DNA of 50,013 nt, taken from the NCBI GenBank assembly GCA_937898525.1, contig CALCBC010000029.1, positions 1-50,013 of the forward strand. Reading direction: 5' to 3'. The stretch is from an uncultured Sphingomonadales bacterium. GTDB taxonomy: Bacteria; Pseudomonadota; Alphaproteobacteria; Sphingomonadales; Sphingomonadaceae. Each line of letters opens with the position of its first letter. Position 1 is the first letter of the stretch. A model generated the notes under the pieces. It worked only from the letters and a program-made list of their open reading frames with translations, was not told the DNA's origin and searched no databases. The position numbers and the translations under genes were made by a program. Positions 25,168 through 32,849 of this stretch are shown here, one piece after another.

Positions 25168-25572
25168 TCACTTTTCCTCCGGCCTGAAGTCGAGCGCGGC
25201 GCTGTTGATGCAGTAGCGCAGGCCGCCGCGGTCGGGCGGACCGTCGGGGAAGACGTGGCCGATGTGCCCCTCGCAGCGCGCGCAGACAACTTCGGTGCGG
25301 ACCATTCCGTGCGACACGTCGCGATGCTCCTCGACCGCCTCGTCCGAGACCGGGCGCACGAAGCTCGGCCAGCCAGAACCGCTGTCGTACTTGTCCGCGC
25401 TCTCGAACAGCGGCTGTCCGCACCCGGCGCAGAGATATGCGCCGGGTGCCTTGTTCTTCTCGTATTTGCCGGTGAACGCGCGCTCGGTGCCGTGCTGGCG
25501 CAGGATCCGGTATTGCTCAGGCGTCAACCGCTCGCGCCACTCGGCGTCGGTGAGGATCATCTTGTCGGCCAT
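25168..25572 (-). CDS. msrB: Peptide-methionine (R)-S-oxide reductase
   Basis: The 134-residue enzyme repairs methionine R-sulfoxide in proteins. Zinc-binding CxxC pairs are present in YLCAGCGQPLF and VCARCEGHIGHVF. The catalytic cysteine lies in GLRYCINSAALDF near the C-terminus. GSGWPSFVRP and HIGHVFPDGP are family signatures. ATG 25572 is chosen because AAGGAG lies about nine bases upstream and the N-terminus MADKMILTDAEWRERLTPEQ fits; a longer in-frame ATG at 25623 has no such support. No signal peptide, so it is cytoplasmic. Confidence 0.95.
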   Translation of the reverse strand: MADKMILTDAEWRERLTPEQYRILRQHGTERAFTGKYEKNKAPGAYLCAGCGQPLFESADKYDSGSGWPSFVRPVSDEAVEEHRDVSHGMVRTEVVCARCEGHIGHVFPDGPPDRGGLRYCINSAALDFRPEEK

Positions 25573-25659
25573 GGCCGGGTCTCCTTGCGCGAGCAAATAT
25601 GGGATGGCTTGGCGGATGCCCAAGGGGCAGCGGCGTCTCGCCGGGTTTGGGGCCTCTGC

Positions 25660-26331
25660 TCAGGCGTTCACGTCGGCGTAGTGGCTTGGCGGGGGGATGC
25701 CGTCCATCTTCTCGGTCAGCAACGGGCGGAAGCTCGGGCGGCTCTTCATGACCCGGTACCAGCCGTGCGCCTCGGGGTGGCCGGTCCAGTCGATCCCACC
25801 GAGGTAGTCGGCAACCGAGATCTGTGCCGCGGCGGCGAAATCGGCGAGGCTCAGCTGGGCGCCGGCAAGCCAGCGGCGCGTATTGATCAGCCAGTCGATG
25901 TACTCGAGGTGCTCGTGCGCCTGGCGCATCGCTCGGCGCAGCACAGCCGAGTCCGGCGGCTGCCTGAGCACCAGCCGCTTCTTCATCTTCTCGTTCAGCA
26001 GCGGCTGGGTCACGTCGAGGTAGAAGGCCTCGTCGAACAGCGCGGTCAGCCGCCGGATCTCGGCGCGGCCCGCGGCGGTGCCGAGGATCAGCGGGCTCTT
26101 GTCGACCGTCTCCTCGAAGAACTCGCAGATCGCCTGGCTGTCGATCAGCGTCAGGTTCTTCTCCTCGAGCCGCAGCACCGGCGTGCGGCCCGCCGGGTTG
26201 AGCGCGTAGAACGCGTCGCTCGCCTCCCACGGGTACTCGCGGCGCAGCTCGTAGCCGACGCCCTTCTCGCTGAGCGCGAGCCGGACCTTTCGGCTGAACG
26301 GGCATAGGGGGAAACAGAACAACTGCCACAT
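25660..26331 (-). CDS. Glutathione S-transferase family protein
   Basis: The 223-residue two-domain protein has an N-terminal thioredoxin-like domain, with WQLFCFPLCPFSRKVRLALSEKG at the start, GRTPVLRLEE (cis-Pro) and DSQAICEFFEE (the glutathione-contacting SQ/SD pair). The all-helical C-terminal domain includes LAGAQLSLADFAAAAQISVADYLG. The CPFS sequence places a cysteine at the active-site position. ATG 26331 (MWQLF) matches how such proteins start; ATG 26346 would add five residues. Neighbours are msrB and a small secreted protein, giving no pathway clue. The substrate is unknown. Confidence 0.88.
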   Translation of the reverse strand: MWQLFCFPLCPFSRKVRLALSEKGVGYELRREYPWEASDAFYALNPAGRTPVLRLEEKNLTLIDSQAICEFFEETVDKSPLILGTAAGRAEIRRLTALFDEAFYLDVTQPLLNEKMKKRLVLRQPPDSAVLRRAMRQAHEHLEYIDWLINTRRWLAGAQLSLADFAAAAQISVADYLGGIDWTGHPEAHGWYRVMKSRPSFRPLLTEKMDGIPPPSHYADVNA

Positions 26332-26367
26332 GGCGCCCCGGCTCATGCCGCACGGCGCACGGCGCGT

Positions 26368-26748
26368 CTACAGCCCGGACGCCTCCAGCGCCGAAAGGCA
26401 CGGCTGCATCACCTCGTCGAGATAGGCCGCGCGGTCGGGCGCCTCCGCCGCGGCCTGCTGCAGCGCTCCGACCTCGCCGCGCAGGCTTGTCTCGACCTGC
26501 TCGCGGCTGATCGCGAGATCGTCCATCAGCCGCACGCTCGAGCGGACGAAGTACTCGCGGCCGCGCTCGGTCAGCGGCGGATAGGCGAGGGCCGCGGCGA
26601 CGCCACGCTGCTGCTCGCCGGCGACGATCGCGAACACCGCCGAGCAGCGCAGCAGCATGCGGTGCTCGAGCGTGTAGCGCGGCGCCTCCTGCGCGGCGGC
26701 GGGAGCGGCGAGCACGGCGACGGCGAGGAGCGCAGGGAATCGGGTCAT
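26368..26748 (-). CDS. Small secreted protein of unknown function
   Basis: The 126-residue protein has a clean signal peptide (MTRFPALLAVAVLAAPAAAQ). The mature part is mostly helical with two cysteines (LLRCSAVFAIVAGEQQ and MQPCLSALEASGL) that could form a disulfide in the periplasm. I do not recognise the family; similar short periplasmic proteins with a paired-cysteine layout occur in sphingomonads. It lies 36 bases upstream of the GST gene on the same strand and may share its transcript. Upstream, 26749-26872 contains a REP-like hairpin and no gene. Confidence 0.65.
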   Translation of the reverse strand: MTRFPALLAVAVLAAPAAAQEAPRYTLEHRMLLRCSAVFAIVAGEQQRGVAAALAYPPLTERGREYFVRSSVRLMDDLAISREQVETSLRGEVGALQQAAAEAPDRAAYLDEVMQPCLSALEASGL

Positions 26749-26811
26749 GCCGCGCCTTCTAGAACCTGCCGCCTGAACGCCAACCTCCCCGAACCAGCGG
26801 GCGGATCACGA

Positions 26812-26860
26812 AAATAGGGACAGTCCTATTCTCCCGGCGAAAAGAGGGCTGTCCCTATTT
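26812..26860. repeat. REP-like palindrome
   Basis: AAATAGGGACAG (26812-26823) and CTGTCCCTATTT (26849-26860) are perfect inverted repeats. The stem continues inward to 26830/26842 with one G-T wobble and one mismatch, leaving an 11-base loop. The core GGGACAG/CTGTCCC with AAATA flanks is the type found dispersed in many proteobacterial genomes, sometimes with RAYT transposases; none is present here. It lies between two minus-strand transcription units. Confidence 0.75.
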
Positions 26861-26872
26861 CCCGGGCGAGGG

Positions 26873-27790
26873 TCATTCGAGCATCCTGGCTTTGCGGCGG
26901 GTCTCGGCGAAGTTGTCGCGGCGGACATTCTCGAACGCGATCCGCTGCTCGTGGCCCGCATCTTCCGGATAGTCGCGGTAGTCGGCGAGGATCTCGGCGA
27001 ACAGCTCCTCGAGCTCGGCCTTGTGATCCGGGTGGGGGAAGATGTTGGCGCGGTTCTCGCGGATGCCGTCGAGGATGCGCGCGCCGATGGTGTCGGGTTC
27101 CATGCCGAACTCGTGGATGCCCGCGAGCCGCTCGACCGCCGCCGCGTCGACCGTCCTGGCCGCGCCCTTGAGCCGTTCCGGCCGCACCTCGTCGCTCGCG
27201 TAGATCACACTCTTGACCAGCCCCGGGTGCACCACCGAGACGCCGATGCCGTACCGATACATCGAGTGGCGCAGCGAGTAACTGAGCCCGCGCACCGCGA
27301 ACTTGGCGGTGTTGTAGATGCCCGGCGCCCCGCTGGCGATGAAGCTCGCCATGCTGGCGGTATTGGTGATGTGCCCACCGGTGACCTCGCCCGACAGGGC
27401 GCGCGCCTTCATCCGCGGGGCAAAGGTCATCACGCCATTGATCACCCCGCCGAGGTTGACGCCGAGCACCCAGTCCCAGTCGTCGTAGGAGCTGTCCTCG
27501 ATCGTCTGGAAGAGGTTGATGCCGGCGTTGTTGAACACCAGGCTGACCGGGCCGAACGCGGCCTCGACCTCGTCCGCGGCGGCAGCGAAGCCTGCGCGGT
27601 CCATCACGTCGAGCCGGACGCCCATGACCTCGCGATTGTCGAGGCTGGCAAGGGCCGCGTCGATCGCGTCCTGGCGGATGTCGGCGATCGCAACCTTGCA
27701 GCCCTCGTTGAGCAGGTTGCGCACGATCCCGAGCCCGACGCCGTTGGCCCCACCGGTGACGAAAGCCGTGCGGCCGGCGAAGTCGATCAC
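26873..27790 (-). CDS. Short-chain dehydrogenase/reductase (SDR 1)
   Basis: The 305-residue NAD(P)-dependent oxidoreductase has the Rossmann motif TGGANGVGLG near residue 12, NNAG (VFNNAGIN), the catalytic Ser in TNTASMAS and YNTAK (Tyr/Lys). The C-terminal extension of about 50 residues (GIRENRANIFPHPDHKAELEELF) is longer than in a minimal SDR. The GTG at 27790 overlaps the SnoaL gene stop by 4 bases. It is a clear paralogue of SDR 2 (28772-29680): both share TAFVTGG, ADIR and the DWDW-x-LGV-x-LGG-x-ING stretch. Substrate is unknown; context suggests aromatic side-chain alcohols or ketones. Confidence 0.88.
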   Translation of the reverse strand: MIDFAGRTAFVTGGANGVGLGIVRNLLNEGCKVAIADIRQDAIDAALASLDNREVMGVRLDVMDRAGFAAAADEVEAAFGPVSLVFNNAGINLFQTIEDSSYDDWDWVLGVNLGGVINGVMTFAPRMKARALSGEVTGGHITNTASMASFIASGAPGIYNTAKFAVRGLSYSLRHSMYRYGIGVSVVHPGLVKSVIYASDEVRPERLKGAARTVDAAAVERLAGIHEFGMEPDTIGARILDGIRENRANIFPHPDHKAELEELFAEILADYRDYPEDAGHEQRIAFENVRRDNFAETRRKARMLE

Positions 27791-28272
27791 CGACCGCCTC
27801 CCATTGCCAGCACCGGGTTGCCCAGCCCGCTCTCGCGTCCGGGCAGGAACTCGTTGTAGATCTTGCGCCGCTTGAACAGCCACCGCCCGTCGACCCGGGC
27901 CAGTTCGTCCTCGTATGTGCCGAACGACGGCGTTGCCACCGAGCCTTCGGGGCCGCCGTTGGTCATTTCCCACCACAGCCCGACGTGCCACGCGCGTTCG
28001 CCGTCGATCTCGAGCGCCTTCTGGTGCACGAGGTGGCGCAGCTTGGCCGGGTTGCCCTGCCAGTCCTTGAACACCTCGGCGATCTTGTCGCGGAACACCA
28101 GCGCCTCGGCGCGGATCGCCTCGCGGCCGACCAGCGTGCCCATCGCGTAGTCGAGCACGCCGTCCTCGGTGAAGCACTCGGCGTAGGCGTCGGCGTCGTG
28201 GTAATCCATCGCGAACAGGTAGCGGGCCATGAGATCGGCGATCTCGGCCCGGTCGCGCGCGTACCCGCTCAC
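27787..28272 (-). CDS. SnoaL/NTF2-like protein A
   Basis: A 161-residue NTF2-fold protein. It has the family N-terminus DRAEIADLMARYLFAMDYHDADAYAECFTEDG, the central GREAIRAE, and the terminal VDGRWLFKRRKIYNEFLPGRESG. His and Asp residues in the DYHDADAY segment and a His in RHLVHQK lie where SnoaL enzymes keep pocket residues. It starts at GTG 28272, overlapping its paralogue's stop (GTGA), and itself overlaps SDR 1. The superfamily includes dehydratases, isomerases and the sphingomonad diarylpropane lyases that release formaldehyde. Which of these applies is not decided here. Confidence 0.85.
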   Translation of the reverse strand: MSGYARDRAEIADLMARYLFAMDYHDADAYAECFTEDGVLDYAMGTLVGREAIRAEALVFRDKIAEVFKDWQGNPAKLRHLVHQKALEIDGERAWHVGLWWEMTNGGPEGSVATPSFGTYEDELARVDGRWLFKRRKIYNEFLPGRESGLGNPVLAMGGGR

Positions 28273-28775
28273 GCCGCCGCCGCGTCCATCGAGCGGATCG
28301 GATTCTCCGGCCCGCTCTCGCGCCCGGGGAGGAACTCATTCATGATCCGCCGCTCGCTGAACAGCCAGCGGCCGTCCACCTTGCGCAGCTTGTCCTCGTA
28401 GATCCCGAAAGTCCCCATCTTGAGGCTCTTGCCGGGCCCGTCGTTGGCCATCTCGAACCATTGCGCGCGGGTCCAGGCGCGGTCGCCGACCACGCGGATG
28501 GCGGTGTGCGCGAGCACGTGGCGCAGCACCGCCGGGTTGCCGTCCTCGTCCTTGTAGTGCTCGCCGATGCGCTTCTTGAAGCCTTCGACGGCCTCGAGGA
28601 TGTTGGCCTTGCCTGCCACCCGGCCGCGCGCGAACTCGAACTCGGCGTCGTCGGTGAACATCTCGATGAAACTGTCGAGGTCGTTGTAGTCGAGCGCGAA
28701 CAGATAGCGCGCCATCAGGTCTTCGATCGCGGCGCGATCGGCTGCGTACTGCTCGTCGTATTCCTGGGGACTCAT
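28269..28775 (-). CDS. SnoaL/NTF2-like protein B
   Basis: The 168-residue paralogue of protein A shares DLMARYLFA-DY, NPAVLRH, VDGRWLF and NEFLPGRESG. It differs in the pocket region: DYNDLDSFIEMFTDDAEFEFARG replaces the His-containing stretch of A. This suggests the two copies have separate substrates or form a heteromer. It begins at ATG 28775, overlapping the SDR 2 stop by four bases (ATGA), and ends in the GTGA overlap with A. Translational coupling through the whole block implies balanced expression. The family call is firm, the reaction unknown. Confidence 0.85.
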   Translation of the reverse strand: MSPQEYDEQYAADRAAIEDLMARYLFALDYNDLDSFIEMFTDDAEFEFARGRVAGKANILEAVEGFKKRIGEHYKDEDGNPAVLRHVLAHTAIRVVGDRAWTRAQWFEMANDGPGKSLKMGTFGIYEDKLRKVDGRWLFSERRIMNEFLPGRESGPENPIRSMDAAAA

Positions 28776-29680
28776 GCCTTGAGCTTCTCCTGCCGGGCTC
28801 TTTCGGCGGCGTGAACCGGGTTACGGAACAGCCGTGCGAAAGTCTGCTTGTATTCGTGGTTCTCGGGCCGTCGATGGGGGACCGCGGCGACCATCGCCGC
28901 GGCGCGGTCCCGGACCCCTTCGAGGAATTCGGAGTGGGTGAGGATAAACAGTTCGTCGGCGAGGATACCCTCGAGCACGCGCTCGCCGACTTCCTCCTTG
29001 GTCATGAACAGGTGGTGCAGGTTGCTCGAGCTCTGCCGCGCCTTGTCGGTCTCGGCGTAGCCGGTCTCCGCGAACCGGGCCTGGCGGGTCTTGCCGGCTT
29101 CGGCGATGTTCGACTGTACCCCGCCGGGGCAGAACGCCGAGCAGATCACCCCGCGATCCTCGAGCTCGGCGCGCATCGCTTCCATCAGCCCGACGATCGC
29201 GCACTTGGCAGTGACGTAAGTCGCCGCCCCGGCGTGCGGAACGATGCCGCTCATCGACGCGGTCGAGACGATGTGCCCGCCCTCGCCGTGGGCGAGGATG
29301 CGCGGCAGGAAGGTGACGATGCCGTTGATGGTGCCGCCGAGACACACGCCGAGCGTCCAGTCCCAGTCGCCGTACTTGGCCAGCTCGACCGGGCCGAGCG
29401 CGGCGACGCCGGCGTTGTTGACCAGCACGTGGACGTTGCCGAACTTGCGCTCCGTCTCGTCGGCCGCGGCGGCAAAGGCCTCGCGGTCGGTCACGTCGAG
29501 CGGGATCGGCAGCACGTCGCCTCGGCCGTCGAGCTCTTCGCGGGCGTTCTCGAGGTGGTCCTCGCGGATGTCGGCGATGACCACGCGCATCCCGGCGCCG
29601 AGCAGCGCCTGGGCGATTCCCAGCCCAATTCCGCTCCCACCCCCGGTGACGAACGCCGTCTTGCCGGCGAGATTCTGCAT
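28772..29680 (-). CDS. Short-chain dehydrogenase/reductase (SDR 2)
   Basis: The 302-residue SDR is first in a four-gene operon. The cofactor motif TGGGSGIGLG, NNAG (VNNAGVAAL), the catalytic Ser in VSTASMSG and YVTAK are all visible, and a long C-terminal part ends ARLFRNPVHAAERARQ. The ATG at 29680 has AAAGGGT about six bases upstream and begins MQNLAGKTAFVTGG; an in-frame ATG at 29731 would run through the operator palindrome and is less likely. Paralogous to SDR 1. The upstream dyad at 29704-29731 probably controls the operon. Confidence 0.9.
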   Translation of the reverse strand: MQNLAGKTAFVTGGGSGIGLGIAQALLGAGMRVVIADIREDHLENAREELDGRGDVLPIPLDVTDREAFAAAADETERKFGNVHVLVNNAGVAALGPVELAKYGDWDWTLGVCLGGTINGIVTFLPRILAHGEGGHIVSTASMSGIVPHAGAATYVTAKCAIVGLMEAMRAELEDRGVICSAFCPGGVQSNIAEAGKTRQARFAETGYAETDKARQSSSNLHHLFMTKEEVGERVLEGILADELFILTHSEFLEGVRDRAAAMVAAVPHRRPENHEYKQTFARLFRNPVHAAERARQEKLKA

Positions 29681-29703
29681 CGCGACCCTTTCTCTCCCGT
29701 CGC

Positions 29704-29731
29704 TTGTCGCCGTTGCGACGCAATGCGACAA
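29704..29731. promoter_or_regulatory. Candidate operator palindrome between SDR operon and MFS gene
   Basis: TTGTCGC (29704-29710) and GCGACAA (29725-29731) are perfect inverted repeats. Nested between them are TTGCG (29713-29717) and CGCAA (29719-29723). The 28-base element lies 23 bases upstream of the SDR 2 ATG and about 100 bases upstream of the divergent MFS gene, a typical place for an aromatic-responsive repressor. No regulator gene adjoins it. Function is inference. Confidence 0.55.
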
Positions 29732-29831
29732 CTTTCCCGCTCGCGTTTTCCTATTCGCCTCCTAGAAACTAGGGGCAAGCGGAATCGCGGCAGAACGACC
29801 CCGGACAACGCGGGGCAGCGGGAGAGCAGCC

Positions 29832-31247
29832 ATGGCGATCGCGCCCACCGGAGGGGAACTGGCCGCAGAAGCCGGCAGGGCTGCGTCCGGCGCCGCGACG
29901 CAGCCATGGCCCTCGGAAAAGGCCGGCTACTGGGCGCTGTTCGCGGTGGTCTTCGCGACCTTCATCACCTTCCTGGACCAGACCGCGTTCGGCCTGCTGG
30001 CCGAGAAGATGAAGCTCAGCTTCGGCATTTCGGATTTCGTGCTCGGGCTGCTGCTCGGCCCGGTGACCGTCGTCGCCTACGTGATCGTCGGCATCCCCCT
30101 CGCACGGCTGGTGGATATCTTTCCGCGCAAGTACGTGCTTTCGGCCGGGATCGCCGCGCTCGGCACGATCATGGCGCTCGGCGGCCTCGCGCAGAACCTG
30201 TGGCAGCTCGTCGCCACCCGGCTGTTCGTCGGCGCGAGCTCGTCGGCCAACGGGCCGGGCTCCTACTCGATCCTGGTCGACTATTTCCGTCCGCTGAAGA
30301 TTCCGCTGGTCTTCGCGCTGCTCCAGCTCGGCTTCATCCTCGGCAACTCGCTCGGCAACATCCTCGGCGGGCGGCTGATCCGCTGGACCGAGACGCTCGG
30401 CGAAACGCTGAGCTTCGGGGTGTTCGAGATCTTCAGCTGGCAGCTGGTGCTGATCGCCGTCGGCCTGCCTGGTCTGCTTGCCGCGCTGATCTGGCTGACG
30501 GTCAAGGAGCCTCCGCGCCGCAGCCCGCCCGCGGCCCGGCAGCTCGTGCCCCCCTCGGCGCCGCTCTGGCGCAAGGCGCTCGCCTTCATGGGCTTCGATG
30601 CGGCGGTGGCGATCTGGAAACGCAAGTACGTGTTCCTGCCGTTGTTCGTCGCGCTGGCGATGTCCGCGACCGAAAGCCAGGGCCTGCCGCAATTCCGCGC
30701 GCCGTTCATCCTGAGGACCTACGAGGGGTGGGACGAAGCCCAGCTCGGCGACCTGCTCGGGACCATGCTGCTGGTGGCGATGCTGCTCGGCATCGCCGTC
30801 GGCGGCGCGTTCGTGACCTGGCTCGGCAAGCGCTACAAGGACGCCAACATCCGCGCGACCGCGATCATCTTCACCTGCACCGCGGCCGTGACGATCGCCA
30901 TGCCGCTCATGCCGAGCGGCGAGCTGGCGCTGCTGATGATGGCACTGGCCGCGTTCTTCGGGCTCGCCGGTGCCCCCGCGCAGAACGCGGCGATCCAGCG
31001 TATCGCCCCTAACGAAATGCGTGGCCAGGTGACGGCGCTCTACCTGTTCATGTTCACCTTCTTCGGTGCGATGGGGCCGATGGTCATCGGCGGGGTCAGC
31101 ACTTTCGTCGTCGGCGACGAGGAGCAGATCTGGAAAGCGATCCTGATCACCGCGGTAGTCCTTCTGCCGACCGCCGCGGTCTTCATGTGGCGCGGGATCA
31201 AGCCCTATCGGGAAGAGGTCGAGCGGCTCGAGTCTATGGGCCTGTGA
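29832..31247 (+). CDS. Major facilitator superfamily transporter
   Basis: A 471-residue, 12-segment inner-membrane carrier. It has the first-segment acidic motif FLDQTAFGLLAEKMK, a loop 2-3 motif variant ARLVDIFPRKYVLS, and SYSILVDYFRPLKIP. The N-terminal 30 residues are cytoplasmic. The C-terminal half contains NAAIQRIAPNEMRGQVTALYLFMF, common in spinster-like and hexuronate/aromatic carriers. It is the first gene of the plus-strand catabolic run and diverges from the SDR-SnoaL operon across a palindrome. The substrate is presumably an aromatic acid or dimer (inference). A 9-bp hairpin follows the stop. Confidence 0.87.
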   Translation: MAIAPTGGELAAEAGRAASGAATQPWPSEKAGYWALFAVVFATFITFLDQTAFGLLAEKMKLSFGISDFVLGLLLGPVTVVAYVIVGIPLARLVDIFPRKYVLSAGIAALGTIMALGGLAQNLWQLVATRLFVGASSSANGPGSYSILVDYFRPLKIPLVFALLQLGFILGNSLGNILGGRLIRWTETLGETLSFGVFEIFSWQLVLIAVGLPGLLAALIWLTVKEPPRRSPPAARQLVPPSAPLWRKALAFMGFDAAVAIWKRKYVFLPLFVALAMSATESQGLPQFRAPFILRTYEGWDEAQLGDLLGTMLLVAMLLGIAVGGAFVTWLGKRYKDANIRATAIIFTCTAAVTIAMPLMPSGELALLMMALAAFFGLAGAPAQNAAIQRIAPNEMRGQVTALYLFMFTFFGAMGPMVIGGVSTFVVGDEEQIWKAILITAVVLLPTAAVFMWRGIKPYREEVERLESMGL

Positions 31248-31257
31248 GCGGCTCGCA

Positions 31258-31281
31258 GCCCCGTTGACTCGGCAACGGGGC
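31258..31281 (+). terminator. GC-rich hairpin after MFS gene
   Basis: GCCCCGTTG (31258-31266) pairs perfectly with CAACGGGGC (31273-31281) across six bases, 11 bases after the MFS stop. There is no T-run, so full termination is uncertain; partial read-through into the aldehyde dehydrogenase is possible. The remainder of the 143-base gap shows no gene. Confidence 0.5.
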
Positions 31282-31390
31282 CGCCGCAATCGTAAGCAAC
31301 ACATACGAACCGGGAGAGTCGTATGGTCAGCCGAGCCGCTCTTCGGACCGTCTCGGATCGAGCTCTCCCGCGACCACGAAGGAGGCTTCC

Positions 31391-32821
31391 TTGCCTGAAT
31401 ATCCCGACCTCCACATGATCATCGACGGCGAGAAGGTCTCCGGCGGCGGCCGGCGGACCTTCGACGTGGTCAACCCGGTTACCGGCGAGCCGATCGGCGC
31501 GTTGCCGCTGGCCGAGGCGGCCGATCTCGACCGCGCGCTCGAGGCCGCGGCTAAGGGCTTCCGGATCTGGCGCAAGTCGACCCCGCAGGAACGCGCCGCC
31601 GTGCTCCAGGGCGCCGCACGGCTGATGGCCGAGCGGCAGGAGCAGATCGCCCGCATCGCGACGATGGAGGAGGGCAAGCCGCTCGCCGAGAGCCGCATCG
31701 AAGTGATGATGAACGTCGGCCTGTTCAACTTCTACGCCGGCGAGTGCTTCCGCCTCTATGGCCGCGAGCTGGTCCGGCCCGAGGGCATGCGTTCGACCGT
31801 GCGCTGGGAACCGGTCGGGCCGGTCGCCGCGTTCGCCCCGTGGAACTTCCCGATCGGCAACCCCGGCCGCAAGCTCGGCGCGCCGATCGCGGCCGGGTGC
31901 TCGGTGATCATGAAAGCGGCCGAAGAGGCGCCCGCATCGGCGCTGGCGGTCCTCCAGTGCCTGCTCGATGCGGGCCTGCCCAAGGAAGTTGCGCAGGCAG
32001 TGTTCGGCGTGCCCGATGAAGTGAGCCGCCACCTCCTGGCATCGCCGGTGATCCGCAAGCTCAGCTTCACCGGCTCGACCGTCGTCGGCAAGCACCTCGC
32101 CAAGCTCGCCGCCGAAGACATGAAGCGCACGACGATGGAGCTCGGCGGGCACGGTCCGGTGCTGGTGTTCGGCGACGCCGACCTCGACAAGGCGCTCGAG
32201 ACCGCGGTGTTCGGCAAGTACCGCAACGCCGGCCAGGTCTGCGTCAGCCCGACCCGCTTCATCGTCGAGGAAAGCGTGTTCGAGCAGTTCCGCGACGGCT
32301 TCGTCGAGCGGGCGAAGGCGATCAAGGTCGGCGACGGCCTCGTCGAAGGCACGCAGATGGGCCCGATGGCCAACCCGCGCCGGCCCGAGGCGATGGACCG
32401 GCTGATCGGCGACGCGACCGCCAGGGGCGCCAGGCTGCACACCGGCGGCAAGCGCATTGGCAACCGCGGGTTCTTCTACGAGCCCTCGGTGCTCAGCGAG
32501 ATCCCGCTCGATGCGCAGATCATGAACGAGGAACCGTTCGGCCCCGTAGCGCTGATCAACCCGTTCAAGGGGGAGGCCGAGATGATCGAGGAGGCCAATC
32601 GCCTGCCCTACGGCCTCGCAGCCTACGCCTGGACCGGCGACTTCCGCCGCCAGCGCCGCCTCGCGGCCGAGCTCGAGGCCGGCATGGTCGGCATCAACAG
32701 TCACATGATCGGCGGCGCCGACGCGCCGTTCGGCGGAGTCAAGTGGTCGGGCCACGGCAGCGAGGACGGGCCCGAGGGCGTGCTCGCGTGCATGCAGCTC
32801 AAGGCGGTGCACGAAGGCTGA
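31391..32821 (+). CDS. NAD(P)-dependent aldehyde dehydrogenase
   Basis: The 476-residue enzyme belongs to the ALDH superfamily (succinate-semialdehyde/benzaldehyde type). The cofactor region FAPWNFPIGNPGRKLGAPIAAG, FTGSTVVGK, catalytic Glu250 (TMELGGHGP) and nucleophile Cys284 (NAGQVCVSPTRF) are all present, with NEEPFGPVALI later. The TTG at 31391 is chosen because a full AAGGAGG lies five bases upstream; the next in-frame ATG (31415) would cut into the first strand. It probably oxidises aromatic aldehydes made by the neighbouring oxidases or the lignostilbene dioxygenase. It precedes the flavoenzyme gene by 28 bases. Confidence 0.92.
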   Translation: MPEYPDLHMIIDGEKVSGGGRRTFDVVNPVTGEPIGALPLAEAADLDRALEAAAKGFRIWRKSTPQERAAVLQGAARLMAERQEQIARIATMEEGKPLAESRIEVMMNVGLFNFYAGECFRLYGRELVRPEGMRSTVRWEPVGPVAAFAPWNFPIGNPGRKLGAPIAAGCSVIMKAAEEAPASALAVLQCLLDAGLPKEVAQAVFGVPDEVSRHLLASPVIRKLSFTGSTVVGKHLAKLAAEDMKRTTMELGGHGPVLVFGDADLDKALETAVFGKYRNAGQVCVSPTRFIVEESVFEQFRDGFVERAKAIKVGDGLVEGTQMGPMANPRRPEAMDRLIGDATARGARLHTGGKRIGNRGFFYEPSVLSEIPLDAQIMNEEPFGPVALINPFKGEAEMIEEANRLPYGLAAYAWTGDFRRQRRLAAELEAGMVGINSHMIGGADAPFGGVKWSGHGSEDGPEGVLACMQLKAVHEG

Positions 32822-32849
32822 GCCGGGTTCTGGAAGAGGAAACCGCGAG

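Noticed and set aside
29769..31304. A 511-residue antisense open frame over the MFS gene
   Set aside because: Composition (Arg, His, Glu, Gln, Asp-rich without hydrophobic core) is typical of antisense frames in GC-rich genes. The plus-strand MFS protein is unmistakable.
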